Shown in pieces: positions 8,294 to 21,088 of a stretch of 64,000 bases of DNA. The notes under the pieces were generated by a model. The model was not told where the DNA came from. It was given only the letters and a program-made list of their open reading frames with translations, and searched no databases. Within the stretch, counting starts at the first letter, position 1. The number at the start of each line of letters is the position of its first letter. A program made the translations under genes and the position numbers. Origin of the DNA: Tenuifilaceae bacterium CYCD (lineage in GTDB: Bacteria; Bacteroidota; Bacteroidia; Bacteroidales; Tenuifilaceae); assembly GCA_036322835.1 (NCBI GenBank), contig AP027304.1, positions 2,852,001 through 2,916,000 on the forward strand, given 5' to 3'.

Positions 8294-9022
8294 ATGAAAG
8301 CAATGATTCTTGCTGCTGGTCTTGGAACCAGATTGATGCCATTAACAGCCGATAAACCCAAAGCTCTTGTTGAGGTTGGAGGCAAAACCTTATTGGAGTA
8401 TTGTATAGAGAATCTTGTTTCACAAGGATTCAATCATATTGTGATTAATGTGCATCATTTTGCACCATTGATGTATGAGTTTTTGTCACAGCGAAAGTTT
8501 AATGCATCAATTTTCATTTCCGATGAGTCCGACCGACTATTAGATACTGGTGGTGGAATCATACACGCTCGGCAATTCCTCGATGGTGACGAGCCATTTT
8601 TGGTGCACAATGTCGATATTATTTCCGATATCAACCTAAAAGATTTGGTCGATACACATATTAAGAATGATGTTTTAGCAACACTTGCGGTTAGTCGACG
8701 AGAATCATCAAGGGCGTTTTTGTTCGATGAGGATATGCTGTTATCGGGTTGGCGTAATATGCTTACCGGTAAATCTATTTTTCCTAATATGCACAAGAAT
8801 ATTTTGGACGCATATGCTTTTTCAGGTATACACGTAATATCTCCGCAAATTTTTCAGTTGATATCAACTCAGGGTGTATTTTCTATAGTTGATGCATACC
8901 TTAATCTATGTCAGGATAACAAAATAATTGGTGTAAACCTTTCCAATAATTTTATATTGGATGTAGGAAAACCCCATAGTTTGAAGGAAGCCGAGGATTT
9001 TTTATTGCTTCGTCACTTTTGA
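8294..9022 (+). CDS. MurU-like nucleotidyltransferase (MurNAc-1-P uridylyltransferase candidate)
   Basis: A 242-residue cytoplasmic sugar-1-phosphate nucleotidyltransferase. The N-terminus carries the NTP-binding motif LAAGLGTRLMPLTADKPKALV (6-26; core GLGTRLMPLT and KPKALV), then LLEYCIENL, the sugar-site LLDTGGGI (about 91-98) and metal-binding VHNVDII near 104-110. It lacks the C-terminal left-handed beta-helix of GlmU and is about MurU length. MurU makes UDP-MurNAc from MurNAc-1-phosphate and UTP, bypassing de novo synthesis. Position just after an AmgK-like kinase supports that role. NDP-sugar synthesis for another glycan (for example a mannose-1-P guanylyltransferase) is the alternative. 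Confidence 0.82.
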   Translation: MKAMILAAGLGTRLMPLTADKPKALVEVGGKTLLEYCIENLVSQGFNHIVINVHHFAPLMYEFLSQRKFNASIFISDESDRLLDTGGGIIHARQFLDGDEPFLVHNVDIISDINLKDLVDTHIKNDVLATLAVSRRESSRAFLFDEDMLLSGWRNMLTGKSIFPNMHKNILDAYAFSGIHVISPQIFQLISTQGVFSIVDAYLNLCQDNKIIGVNLSNNFILDVGKPHSLKEAEDFLLLRHF

Positions 9023-9038
9023 TTTGGTGGTGCATACC

Positions 9039-10433
9039 CTAGAAAATGATAATTAAAATAATAATTCCACAGGCTATAATACAGGTAGTTAGCCCTATTA
9101 CGGCTCCAAATCGGAACCATTCCATAAATGAAATGTGTGAATGGTAGCGTTTTTCAATCATTCCTAAGGCTACAATATTGGCGGTGGATCCAATCAGTGT
9201 GACGTTCCCGCCAAAACAGGCGCCGAATATTAAAGCCCACCACAACGATTCAATTCCTAACTCTTTGATAATCGGCATAAACGCAGCGACAAAAACTACA
9301 TTATCAACAAATGCCGATCCTGCAGCAGTTATAAAGAGAATTATTGAGGAAAGAACTACGGGGTTATTTCCAAACGTATTGGTAAAGTCCAATGCTAATT
9401 GTTGCGTAACACCAGTCCGCTCAAGGGAGCCTGCAACCGCAAAGAGCATCATGAAAAACAGCAGAGTCCACCACTCAACCTCCGATTCAACGTAGTAACG
9501 AGCGCGTTCATTTTTCCAAATCATTAGTATTCCTGATATTGCCAAGGGTGCAACTATCAGTAATGTATTTTTTGCAACGCCTAGTCTAAGTTCAATGATA
9601 TGGTGTATTGCAATTAGTGCAACAGCGGCAATGAGGATAAACAGCCCTTTTTTATATGGAATTTGAATTAATGGTCCAAGGCCTATAAGCATTTTACGAC
9701 GCGCCTCTAATCGTTCAGTAAATAACCTTATTTCTTTTTTGTACCATATTATTATTACGGCTAAGGCTCCAGCCAGCGATATTAGCATAATGGGAAAAGC
9801 AGTTATCATAAAATCAATAAAAGTAAATCCTGCTTTAGTTCCAATGAGAATGCCAACCGGATTTCCAAGCATTGTTCCACTCGAACCAATATTGGTGGCT
9901 ATTACAGATATAAATACATGGGGTGTTGGGGAGACTTTTAGCGTATCGCATACCTGAAATATTAGGGCAAGCATAAAAACAATGGATGTTACTTCACCCA
10001 CAAGGCACGACATAATTGCCGACATAAATACATTAATGACGATGAACAGATAGCCCGTCATTCGTTTCATTTTGATTATACTTTGGATAATCCACGAAAA
10101 AAGACCTAAATCTTTGAGGACACCCACCATAATCATCATTCCTACAATGAATAAAATGATATCTAGTTCTGCAGAGTTGATGAATTCTTCCAGTGTAATA
10201 ACATTTCCGGCTAATATTATTGCCATACCAATAAATGCAATGGCTAATCTAAAGTTCCAGAATACTAATGTGGCCGAAATTATGAGGGTGAATATAGATA
10301 TTGCAAGGATCTGCTTGTTCCCACCTAATCCAGAATAGGAGGAAATTATCCCTATAAGAATACTTATTCCTACCATAATGGAACTTCTTATTCCAATTTG
10401 CTTTATCGATAGATTATTGTTCTCATTCTGCAT
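9039..10433 (-). CDS. SLC13/ArsB-type ion transporter (permease)
   Basis: A 464-residue inner-membrane protein with about 11-12 hydrophobic segments of the ion-transporter superfamily that includes ArsB, NhaD and SLC13 carriers. Diagnostic signs are two inverted halves, each with a helical hairpin rich in small residues: GNPVGILIGTKAGF near 190-203 and the second-half block FGGNVTLIGSTANIVALG near 408-425. Substrate could be dicarboxylate, anion or Na+/H+ exchange; it cannot be decided from sequence. It starts one base after the stop of the upstream EIIA-CBS gene, so the two are translationally coupled and probably act together. Confidence 0.82.
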   Translation of the reverse strand: MQNENNNLSIKQIGIRSSIMVGISILIGIISSYSGLGGNKQILAISIFTLIISATLVFWNFRLAIAFIGMAIILAGNVITLEEFINSAELDIILFIVGMMIMVGVLKDLGLFSWIIQSIIKMKRMTGYLFIVINVFMSAIMSCLVGEVTSIVFMLALIFQVCDTLKVSPTPHVFISVIATNIGSSGTMLGNPVGILIGTKAGFTFIDFMITAFPIMLISLAGALAVIIIWYKKEIRLFTERLEARRKMLIGLGPLIQIPYKKGLFILIAAVALIAIHHIIELRLGVAKNTLLIVAPLAISGILMIWKNERARYYVESEVEWWTLLFFMMLFAVAGSLERTGVTQQLALDFTNTFGNNPVVLSSIILFITAAGSAFVDNVVFVAAFMPIIKELGIESLWWALIFGACFGGNVTLIGSTANIVALGMIEKRYHSHISFMEWFRFGAVIGLTTCIIACGIIILIIIF

Positions 10434-10434
10434 A

Positions 10435-11364
10435 CTACTCTCTAAATATTTTATCTATGAAGAATCGCAACGAAATAGTTCCAACCAGTTTTTTATCATC
10501 TAGCACATATACCTGAGAAACTGATGTTTTTGTCATAGCAATTGCCGCCTTGATGAATGGCTCATATTTCTGAATCGTTAAACAGTTATAGTTCATAATC
10601 TCGGCTAGCCAAGTCTTATCTTCGTGAATAATCATGTTCTGAAAAGGCTCAAAATTTACTATAGGAGTCATATCGTTCATCCATATAATATACCCGGGCA
10701 AGCATACCTCCATAAGTTCGTGTGAGGTTACTTCCCCAATTAGATTTCCTTCTAAATCAACCACTGGAATATTTAGGTATCCTGTTTTTACAATTAGATC
10801 GATAGCATCTTTTAGATTGTTATTTTCTAATAAACTCACCTTAACCTCATCCATAATATCATTTGCGTATATTATGTCTGGTAATTCTGTAGCATTCTGA
10901 TTAATGAAATTCCAAATCTCATTAGGATTCTTTTGGGCTATTATTGCATTAACATTAAGATTTGTCAGAAAATCTTTGAGCGACTTGTAGATTTTTAGGT
11001 ATATATCAGGCATTTCCTTTGGTGATGTTAAAACAAAAATTATGCGTACACTTTCGGGAAATTCGGTGTTTGAGGCGGATATACCTTCTTGCGTAATTGC
11101 TATTGCAATTCGAGGATTATCTGTAGATGATATTCGAAAATGGAAAAGAAAACAGTTGTTGCCTAGGTTTATACATTTATTCCCTCTATCTGAGGCTTTG
11201 TAGTTTTGAGTAAATAGATTTTTAATGTTACCAATGCCATAGTTTAATGCAAGATTTTCTAATAATTTGTATATCAACGAATCCAACTCAGTTTGTTCAG
11301 TATATACCTCAACATTATCTACGGTAAAAAAGTATGAGAGGCTATATTTACCATTAATATCCAT
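10435..11364 (-). CDS. EIIA-like domain plus CBS-pair regulatory protein
   Basis: A 309-residue soluble protein. Residues about 20-155 resemble a type-2 PTS EIIA domain: the candidate phospho-His is His75 in NCFLFHFRI, followed by the conserved end helix (LKIYKSLKDFLTN). Residues about 165-305 are a CBS pair (GYLNIPVVDLEGNLIGEVTS and SVSQVYVLDDKKLVGTIS), a module that binds adenine nucleotides. Stand-alone EIIA domains without other PTS parts usually regulate rather than pass phosphate. Being coupled to the SLC13/ArsB-type permease, it likely gates that transporter by energy or phosphorylation state (inference). Confidence 0.8.
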   Translation of the reverse strand: MDINGKYSLSYFFTVDNVEVYTEQTELDSLIYKLLENLALNYGIGNIKNLFTQNYKASDRGNKCINLGNNCFLFHFRISSTDNPRIAIAITQEGISASNTEFPESVRIIFVLTSPKEMPDIYLKIYKSLKDFLTNLNVNAIIAQKNPNEIWNFINQNATELPDIIYANDIMDEVKVSLLENNNLKDAIDLIVKTGYLNIPVVDLEGNLIGEVTSHELMEVCLPGYIIWMNDMTPIVNFEPFQNMIIHEDKTWLAEIMNYNCLTIQKYEPFIKAAIAMTKTSVSQVYVLDDKKLVGTISLRFFIDKIFRE

Positions 11365-11585
11365 AGGGATTTTATTTGTAAATACCTATATGCAAGTTAT
11401 CTCATTGATAATTAAAAGTCAATACACAATTGAAGGTTAAACAGTGGAAATGTTGTTATAATTGAATGGGGCTGATTTTTAAAATTCCATTTTGATATAT
11501 ATAACAAATTGAAAAATTTTCTTCCTGCAAATCAGCGCACTAGGTGATGTGGCGGAAAAAAGTTCAACTTTTTTGCATCGCGCTC

Positions 11586-11616
11586 TTGCGAGTTAAAAAA
11601 AGACGTCCTATATTTG
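11586..11616 (+). promoter_or_regulatory. rRNA promoter P1
   Basis: TTG at 11586-11588 and TATATTTG at 11609-11616, separated by 20 bases, match the Bacteroidota -33/-7 consensus (TTG-N19-21-TAnnTTTG). An A/T-rich block with tttttt lies just upstream. It is about 360 bases before the 16S gene. Confidence 0.8.
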
Positions 11617-11694
11617 CACCCGCTTTGAAGGAGTAGCGACGTTCTGGAGGTGCTGATGGGGCTGAGAAAAATAATTTTTTTTTTGGCGAAAGAG

Positions 11695-11724
11695 TTGGAG
11701 GGAAGGAAAAAGTTGCTACCTTTG
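11695..11724 (+). promoter_or_regulatory. rRNA promoter P2
   Basis: TTG at 11695-11697 and TACCTTTG at 11717-11724 with a 19-base gap give a second full consensus promoter 108 bases after P1. The run ataatttttttttt just upstream looks like an UP-type element. Tandem promoters are usual for rRNA operons. Confidence 0.8.
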
Positions 11725-11827
11725 CGCTCCCGATCCGGTGGGACGGGGGAGAAGAAATGATGACAGGGTAATACACGCCGCCGGCGGAGGCCGGGGGTGA
11801 ACGATACAGGCGGACGGAAGTCCGCGC

Positions 11828-11837
11828 GTTCTTTGAC
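11828..11837 (+). promoter_or_regulatory. rRNA leader boxA-like antitermination site
   Basis: The leader carries gttctttgac here, and the same ten bases recur at 13821-13830 before the 23S gene. Both placement and sequence match boxA sites bound by NusB/S10. The remaining leader (11838-11970) is GC-rich with ccctgggc at 11933-11940, which can pair with gcccaggg at 13502-13509 to form the 16S processing stem. Confidence 0.7.
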
Positions 11838-11970
11838 GCGATGGTACCGAGAAACAAACAAGACAGGAAAGCAAGCGTACAGGAGGCGGAAGTCTCCGGT
11901 ATATTTTTTTAGGAAAGATAGCGCAGAATTGACCCTGGGCGAGAGAAAAACAGTTTCAAAGATCTTCGAT

Positions 11971-13496
<1,526 letters not shown>

Positions 13497-13649
13497 CTGG
13501 GGCCCAGGGGCCCGCGCGGCTTGCCGCTGACTTGTGGAGAATCGGTACCGTTGTCGTTAGGGGATGGCAAAGGAAGTGATGAGGAGATGGAAGGTCCTGG
13601 ACCGGACGTCCCGGGGCCGGCGCAGGCCGGTGTGGCGGACGGGAGGCAG

Positions 13650-13723
13650 AGTCCCGTAGCTCAGTTGGTTAGAGCGCTACACTGATAATGTAGAGGTCCG
13701 CGGTTCAACTCCGCGCGGGACTA
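13650..13723 (+). tRNA. tRNA-Ile (GAT)
   Basis: A 74-base cloverleaf. Acceptor AGTCCCG pairs with CGGGACT, the anticodon loop is CTGATAA with anticodon GAT, and the T arm is CGCGG-TTCAACT-CCGCG. CCA is not encoded. Lies in the 16S-23S spacer, the standard place. Confidence 0.95.
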
Positions 13724-13729
13724 CGGAAC

Positions 13730-13803
13730 GGGGGATTAGCTCAGTTGGCTAGAGCACCTGCTTTGCAAGCAGGGGGTCATCGGTTCGACTCCGATATTCT
13801 CCA
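13730..13803 (+). tRNA. tRNA-Ala (TGC)
   Basis: A 74-base cloverleaf with anticodon loop TTTGCAA (anticodon TGC) closed by CCTGC/GCAGG, T arm ATCGG-TTCGACT-CCGAT, and acceptor GGGGGAT with ATTCTCC containing two G-T wobbles. It lies six bases after tRNA-Ile. Confidence 0.94.
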
Positions 13804-13820
13804 CAGGCCGAAAGGCGGAA

Positions 13821-13830
13821 GTTCTTTGAC
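13821..13830 (+). promoter_or_regulatory. Second boxA-like site before 23S
   Basis: gttctttgac is an exact copy of the leader site at 11828-11837, in the tRNA-Ala to 23S spacer where a second antitermination loading site is typical. Confidence 0.65.
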
Positions 13831-13943
13831 GTGGTGGCAAGCGAGTAATACAGACAATGAAGTAGAATCGAGAGAAGCTATTAATTAAGCGAGAGCACAG
13901 GATAGTACTGGCGCGGGCGCGGGCGGAAGCCGGGCGACGCGCC

Positions 13944-16764
<2,821 letters not shown>

Positions 16765-16839
16765 CACGAGCCGGGCTTTCGCGAACGCTCGCACGCCACC
16801 ACGTAAGGCATTATCCCCCAGGAATGGGGGCACGATTTT

Positions 16840-16946
16840 GGGCGGCTACGGCGGCGGGGGACACCCCTTCCCATCCCGAACAGGGCCGTTAAGCCCGCCA
16901 GCGCCGATGGTACTGCGTCACAGCGGGAGAGTAGGTCGCCGCCCCA
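16840..16946 (+). rRNA. rrf: 5S ribosomal RNA
   Basis: About 107 bases. The ends gggcggc and gccgccc pair as helix I. The internal blocks cccatcccgaacagggccgttaagcccgccagcgccgatggtactgc (16871-16917; key part ccgaac and gccgatggtact) are the conserved 5S loops. It follows 23S by about 75 bases, a spacer containing the small hairpin ccccc-aggaat-ggggg. Confidence 0.95.
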
Positions 16947-16951
16947 CCTTC

Positions 16952-16984
16952 GCCCCGGAGAGCAATCCCCGGGGCTTTTTTTTT
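16952..16984 (+). terminator. Rho-independent terminator of the rRNA operon
   Basis: Stem gccccgg (16953-16958 region) with ccggggc (16969-16975), short loop, then nine T residues (16976-16984). Six bases after the 5S end. Confidence 0.9.
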
Positions 16985-16985
16985 G

Positions 16986-17749
16986 TTCACTATCATGGTT
17001 TTTTTATGAAAGGGCAGTCCCCGTTACGCCGGTGCGGTGTGGCGGGGACTGCTGCTTTTGGTATGCTGGGCTGATTTTACAGTGCATGCCCTTTTGTTCC
17101 GTATCGCTTGGCGATACAGGGCGTTAGTGCCGTCCGCTAACGGACGTTAGCGTGTGACGCTACAACCCGTTAGCGGGCAACAATAGGGTGTTATGAATAA
17201 ACCCGCAACGCTGCAAGATCCTCCGAACCTTGCAGCGTCTCTAAAGTTCTCGTAATTGTTGTCGTTCCACCCACGGTAGCGTTGTTGCGATTGGCGCGAA
17301 TGTGCTTAAGAGTTGTCATTTGTCTGGTATTTGTTGAACCCCGTCAGGGTTACAAACCCTGACGCGGCTTATGGCTGCTGGTGCAACTGGACTTTTGGAA
17401 CGCTGGAATTTGGCGTTTTGCAAATATTAACGATGCAAGCGGCATCAAATGTTTATAGAAGTCATTGTGAATAAAAATTATTCGACTCCGGCTGGATTCG
17501 AATTTCTAAATATGTTCATTGCTATAAATATTCAAGCCCTCTGGGTTTGTAAGTATTACCGAATTATCACTTATACGCCTAGTTTAATAGAATAAATCCA
17601 TCAGGTAGGAATTCCGATTCTGCTATCCTGAATCGGGCGGATTGGGGTGACTGGATCACTCAGGTGTGTCACCCTGGATCGCTCGGGTGTGGCATCATGG
17701 ATGCACCCGAGTGCGTTATCACAATACGGTTTATTCTATTTGAATAGTA
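16986..17749. repeat. Gene-free region packed with inverted and tandem repeats
   Basis: No credible gene. Perfect inverted repeats: 17014-17023/17043-17052 (gcagtccccg arms), 17101-17107/17111-17117 (gtatcgc), 17131-17136/17141-17146 (cgtccg) overlapping a mutually exclusive pair 17135-17141/17146-17152 (cgctaac), 17166-17169/17174-17177 (cccg), and 17342-17351/17355-17364 (cgtcagggtt with loop aca). A gttag core recurs four times in 17121-17177. Part of the last hairpin (gggtttgtaa) reappears near 17541. Three contiguous 23-base degenerate units start with ggat at 17653, 17676 and 17699, and ctcgggtg/cacccgag (17682-17689/17704-17711) can pair. No transposase frame is present. Confidence 0.75.
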
Positions 17750-20700
17750 TTATAGTGTAATTTCAACAGTATTTATCTGTTCTGTTAAATGGTCTAGGAG
17801 TGTGCTTGTAGCGATTACTGCTCCTCCAGTCCTGTAGGGATTATTTTCGTTCGTAAATTGTATTGGTTTATTATTGATAGATATTTTTTTAGGGCTATGC
17901 TCGTTGTTTATAATTTTGAAATGAACGTCCAACTTATATCCTTTATAATTTATCAATACGTTGAGCCCACTGAGAGACTTTGGGATTACAGGGTCGATAA
18001 TAGTATTCTCAAACTCAGATCGAATACCTAAAAATCGAGATATAATAATCCCAATAAATATACCTGGTCCGCTTGAGTATACACGCCATCCACCTTTGAG
18101 ATTTATCTTTCCATCTATTAGGTCTTGATAACGATTGTCTGCATCGTATCGGCTATTGAAAATGGCATCAGAACTGCTATAGTAGCAGTTGTTTTGCCTT
18201 AGATCAGTATTAATGACTTCTTCGTTATATGAAATTGGAATAACCTTCATTAATGAATTGAAGAACTGCGAAGCATTTCCCATAATTGCCTGAGTTTCGG
18301 CATAACGAATATGTTCGTGTATATACATTAAGCCTATCTCTCTGCCGAAAAATGTGCTACTTTCAGCTCTCTGAAAGATTGTTTGAATTCCACCCTGATA
18401 CTTTAATGGACGATCCATTAATCTGATTCCATCTGGGCCTGTAAGATATTTGTTTATTATTGGCTGATGTTGCTGCGCTAATTCTTTGGTAAATATTTCG
18501 CTTATCACTCCACGGTTTATAGGTAAAACACTATAGTTTATACCAGTTGTAGTGTCGGATGGATGCAACATTGGGCTAATATTTCCACTATTATCGGCCA
18601 ATCCATAACCGGCAATAACATCATCCTTTACAAGATATTTATAGAAATCGGATTTTATTTTATCGCAGATAGTACCAAGTTCTTGTGCTTTTTGCTTGTT
18701 GCCCGTATAATCGAAAATCTGCTGTAGCTGCTTAAATGCTTGAAAATTCATCTCAACTGTCCAGCTCGAGATCATTCTTTGTGCTAAATCTTTACTAACG
18801 GGTTGCAAAGAATCATTCCAGTCGCCACCGCCAAAAGGAACTAACGATGTGTTTTTGATATAAGAATCCGTGATTAAGTTAATGAGCTTATCGATATGCT
18901 CGTAAAGAGTGGTTTTACTGCCAAACTTATCATTATTGAGATAGTAAGGAATCTCTGCGTTTAGTATGGATGAATCACCAGTAATTTTGATATAACTGCT
19001 TAGAGCGATGATTGGCCAATAAACAACATCGCCATGAGCCTCGTTTGCCCTAATATCGGAGTAACTATCGAACATCCACCATTGCGACCATTCTCCATCG
19101 ATATTTTGATTGGAGAAAATTGTGAGTAAAACTTTTTTTGCTTCATCGTAATGTCCAAGGTTTAGTAGAAGTTCCATTGGGCCTTGGGCTACATCGCGTG
19201 TTCCCCATGCAGCCCCGCTAAACTGTTCTAGGCCATAGGGTGTAAGAAAATGAACTAGAGCATTAGCCCCAAACCACGGTAGTATGTCCTGTAGCTTTTG
19301 TATTGATTTATTTTGGCTATTAAGTGTAAGATTAAGTGAGAATTTTTCCCATTGCTTTTGCGATTCAGCATTATCCAAATAAAATTGATTATCAGGATTT
19401 GCTATCAGTACTGTGCTGAACTTTTGTGTTACTTCCGCAATGAAACTTAATGCAAAACTATCGGTACTATCTACTTCTAGAATTGTAAAAGAACCACTAT
19501 TATCATTGGTTGATAAATATGAGTTATCTGAAATCTTATAATTCAAATTTTGGCTTTGAATGTAGAGCCTGAATTGAGCGTTAGGGAATTTGCTTTTGAT
19601 TAAACTATTTGCTTTTGAAGGTTTGGCTATTATCTCATTATATGTTGATTCTTTTTCTATTCTCCAGCCTATCTCTTCGTCCAAGTGGTTAGTAATGATA
19701 AACTTTAATTTAATGCCATTAAGTTCTTTAATGTCGAGGTTAACTTGTGGGGTATCAACGGAAGTCCATGTTCTGACTTGGATGGTATATTTATCGTGTT
19801 TGTATATCCATCGACAAAAATTTAGCCCCATTTCGAAAGCGGAGGGAACACCCAATAAATATCTCTGGTTATCAATTTCAACAAATACTCTTTGTCCTGT
19901 ATGTGTGGTTAGGTTAAATTGACTAGAGGTGACCGATAGAAATATGTTGAAGTTTGTATTCCCTTGGGTTAAATGAGAATTAAATACTCCGTAGGCAAAT
20001 GATGTGGTTGAAACAATGCTTTCGTTGGGGGAGAAACCAGTGTTTGCTTGCATAATATGTCCATGCGGCCTATCGACCAGCATTTCCTTTTCTTTTAAGA
20101 CAACATGGTTGTTTTTATCATAGAAAAAAGAAATGATGTTTTGGTTCATGGTTTCGATATGCCGTTTTTCACCCTTAAAAAAGGCATCAATTTCATCATT
20201 ATTTAAACTGTTAACAGGAAATAGCGGTGAAGTATTGAAAATGTTCAATTGGGGCGAAAAACTACTTATAATTGATGACAGATTTCCATTATCAAATTCA
20301 TTGAATATTTCTGATAATAGGGACAAATCTTCGGGGTTTGTTGCCGTTGGGTGGTTCTGTAGATAATGCCCTATGAAGATAATGGAATGCTCTTGGTTCG
20401 TCTCTAATTTGAATGGTTTTGCTTGTAATGCAACTATGGACGATTCACCAGCATATTCGCCACCCAAATTTTTACTATTTAGTGCTTCGGGGATGCCAGT
20501 AACCCTAAAACTGTTTCCGAAGAATTGCATTCCATCGGTACAAGCAGAGTTGGCGTGATTTTTACAGGCAAGCATTAACCAAGGATTCCCGGTTGGACCT
20601 TTCATGTTTTGTCGGCAGCAAACTACTTTTCCAAAGGTTTTATCATCTAAAATAAGCCTTTCGGTATATTGACTAACGTAGTACTCATTTACATTATTTT

Positions 20701-21088
20701 CTGCTGCAGGTTTTAATCCAACGTCCTGAAGGTACACCAAATCGAATTCTGATTGTTTTTCAGAATTGTTTTTAATATCGATTTTCCACTGCCAACTATA
20801 GCTCTTTTCTGATAACGTTAAAGTGCACAAATAGCCAACATCCATCCATGTTCCCTCAGCTTTAATGGCATTGTTATGTATTTGGTATTTACTTGAACTT
20901 TCGGGTCCCCATAGAGGAATAAAATCAATAGAATTATTTGTTATTCTACGTAGATAAATATTGCAAAGAGGCTTGGCGTAAACTGAAACATCGCGTAGCC
21001 CAATTCTTATGGAATCGGCAACAATATTTTTAATATTTCCGTTTGCAAGTATTTCTACAGTAAGTCCCAGTGAATTATTAATCTTCAT
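17750..21088 (-). CDS. GH94 phosphorylase, 1,2-beta-oligoglucan phosphorylase candidate
   Basis: A 1,112-residue cytoplasmic enzyme (no signal peptide, MKINNSLGL). The GH94 core is clear: long N-terminal beta-sandwich, linker, and an (alpha/alpha)6 barrel with the catalytic-acid motif FGGGDWNDSL (Asp756-Trp-Asn-Asp759), then HPSDTTTGINYSVLPINRG and FQRAESSTFFGREIG in the phosphate/sugar region. GH94 cellobiose phosphorylases have about 800 residues; about 1,100 with an SSTFF-type motif is characteristic of 1,2-beta-oligoglucan phosphorylase, which turns sophoro-oligosaccharides plus phosphate into glucose-1-phosphate. Its ATG shares one base with the stop of the GH35-like gene (TAATG). Subfamily assignment rests on length, motifs and neighbours. 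Confidence 0.85.
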   Translation of the reverse strand: MKINNSLGLTVEILANGNIKNIVADSIRIGLRDVSVYAKPLCNIYLRRITNNSIDFIPLWGPESSSKYQIHNNAIKAEGTWMDVGYLCTLTLSEKSYSWQWKIDIKNNSEKQSEFDLVYLQDVGLKPAAENNVNEYYVSQYTERLILDDKTFGKVVCCRQNMKGPTGNPWLMLACKNHANSACTDGMQFFGNSFRVTGIPEALNSKNLGGEYAGESSIVALQAKPFKLETNQEHSIIFIGHYLQNHPTATNPEDLSLLSEIFNEFDNGNLSSIISSFSPQLNIFNTSPLFPVNSLNNDEIDAFFKGEKRHIETMNQNIISFFYDKNNHVVLKEKEMLVDRPHGHIMQANTGFSPNESIVSTTSFAYGVFNSHLTQGNTNFNIFLSVTSSQFNLTTHTGQRVFVEIDNQRYLLGVPSAFEMGLNFCRWIYKHDKYTIQVRTWTSVDTPQVNLDIKELNGIKLKFIITNHLDEEIGWRIEKESTYNEIIAKPSKANSLIKSKFPNAQFRLYIQSQNLNYKISDNSYLSTNDNSGSFTILEVDSTDSFALSFIAEVTQKFSTVLIANPDNQFYLDNAESQKQWEKFSLNLTLNSQNKSIQKLQDILPWFGANALVHFLTPYGLEQFSGAAWGTRDVAQGPMELLLNLGHYDEAKKVLLTIFSNQNIDGEWSQWWMFDSYSDIRANEAHGDVVYWPIIALSSYIKITGDSSILNAEIPYYLNNDKFGSKTTLYEHIDKLINLITDSYIKNTSLVPFGGGDWNDSLQPVSKDLAQRMISSWTVEMNFQAFKQLQQIFDYTGNKQKAQELGTICDKIKSDFYKYLVKDDVIAGYGLADNSGNISPMLHPSDTTTGINYSVLPINRGVISEIFTKELAQQHQPIINKYLTGPDGIRLMDRPLKYQGGIQTIFQRAESSTFFGREIGLMYIHEHIRYAETQAIMGNASQFFNSLMKVIPISYNEEVINTDLRQNNCYYSSSDAIFNSRYDADNRYQDLIDGKINLKGGWRVYSSGPGIFIGIIISRFLGIRSEFENTIIDPVIPKSLSGLNVLINYKGYKLDVHFKIINNEHSPKKISINNKPIQFTNENNPYRTGGAVIATSTLLDHLTEQINTVEITL

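Noticed and set aside
17653-17721. Three 23-base units as a CRISPR array
   Set aside because: Units are contiguous without spacers and degenerate; no cas genes nearby. They look like a short tandem repeat.
16986-17749. Insertion sequence next to the rRNA operon
   Set aside because: Inverted repeats are many but no transposase frame is present.
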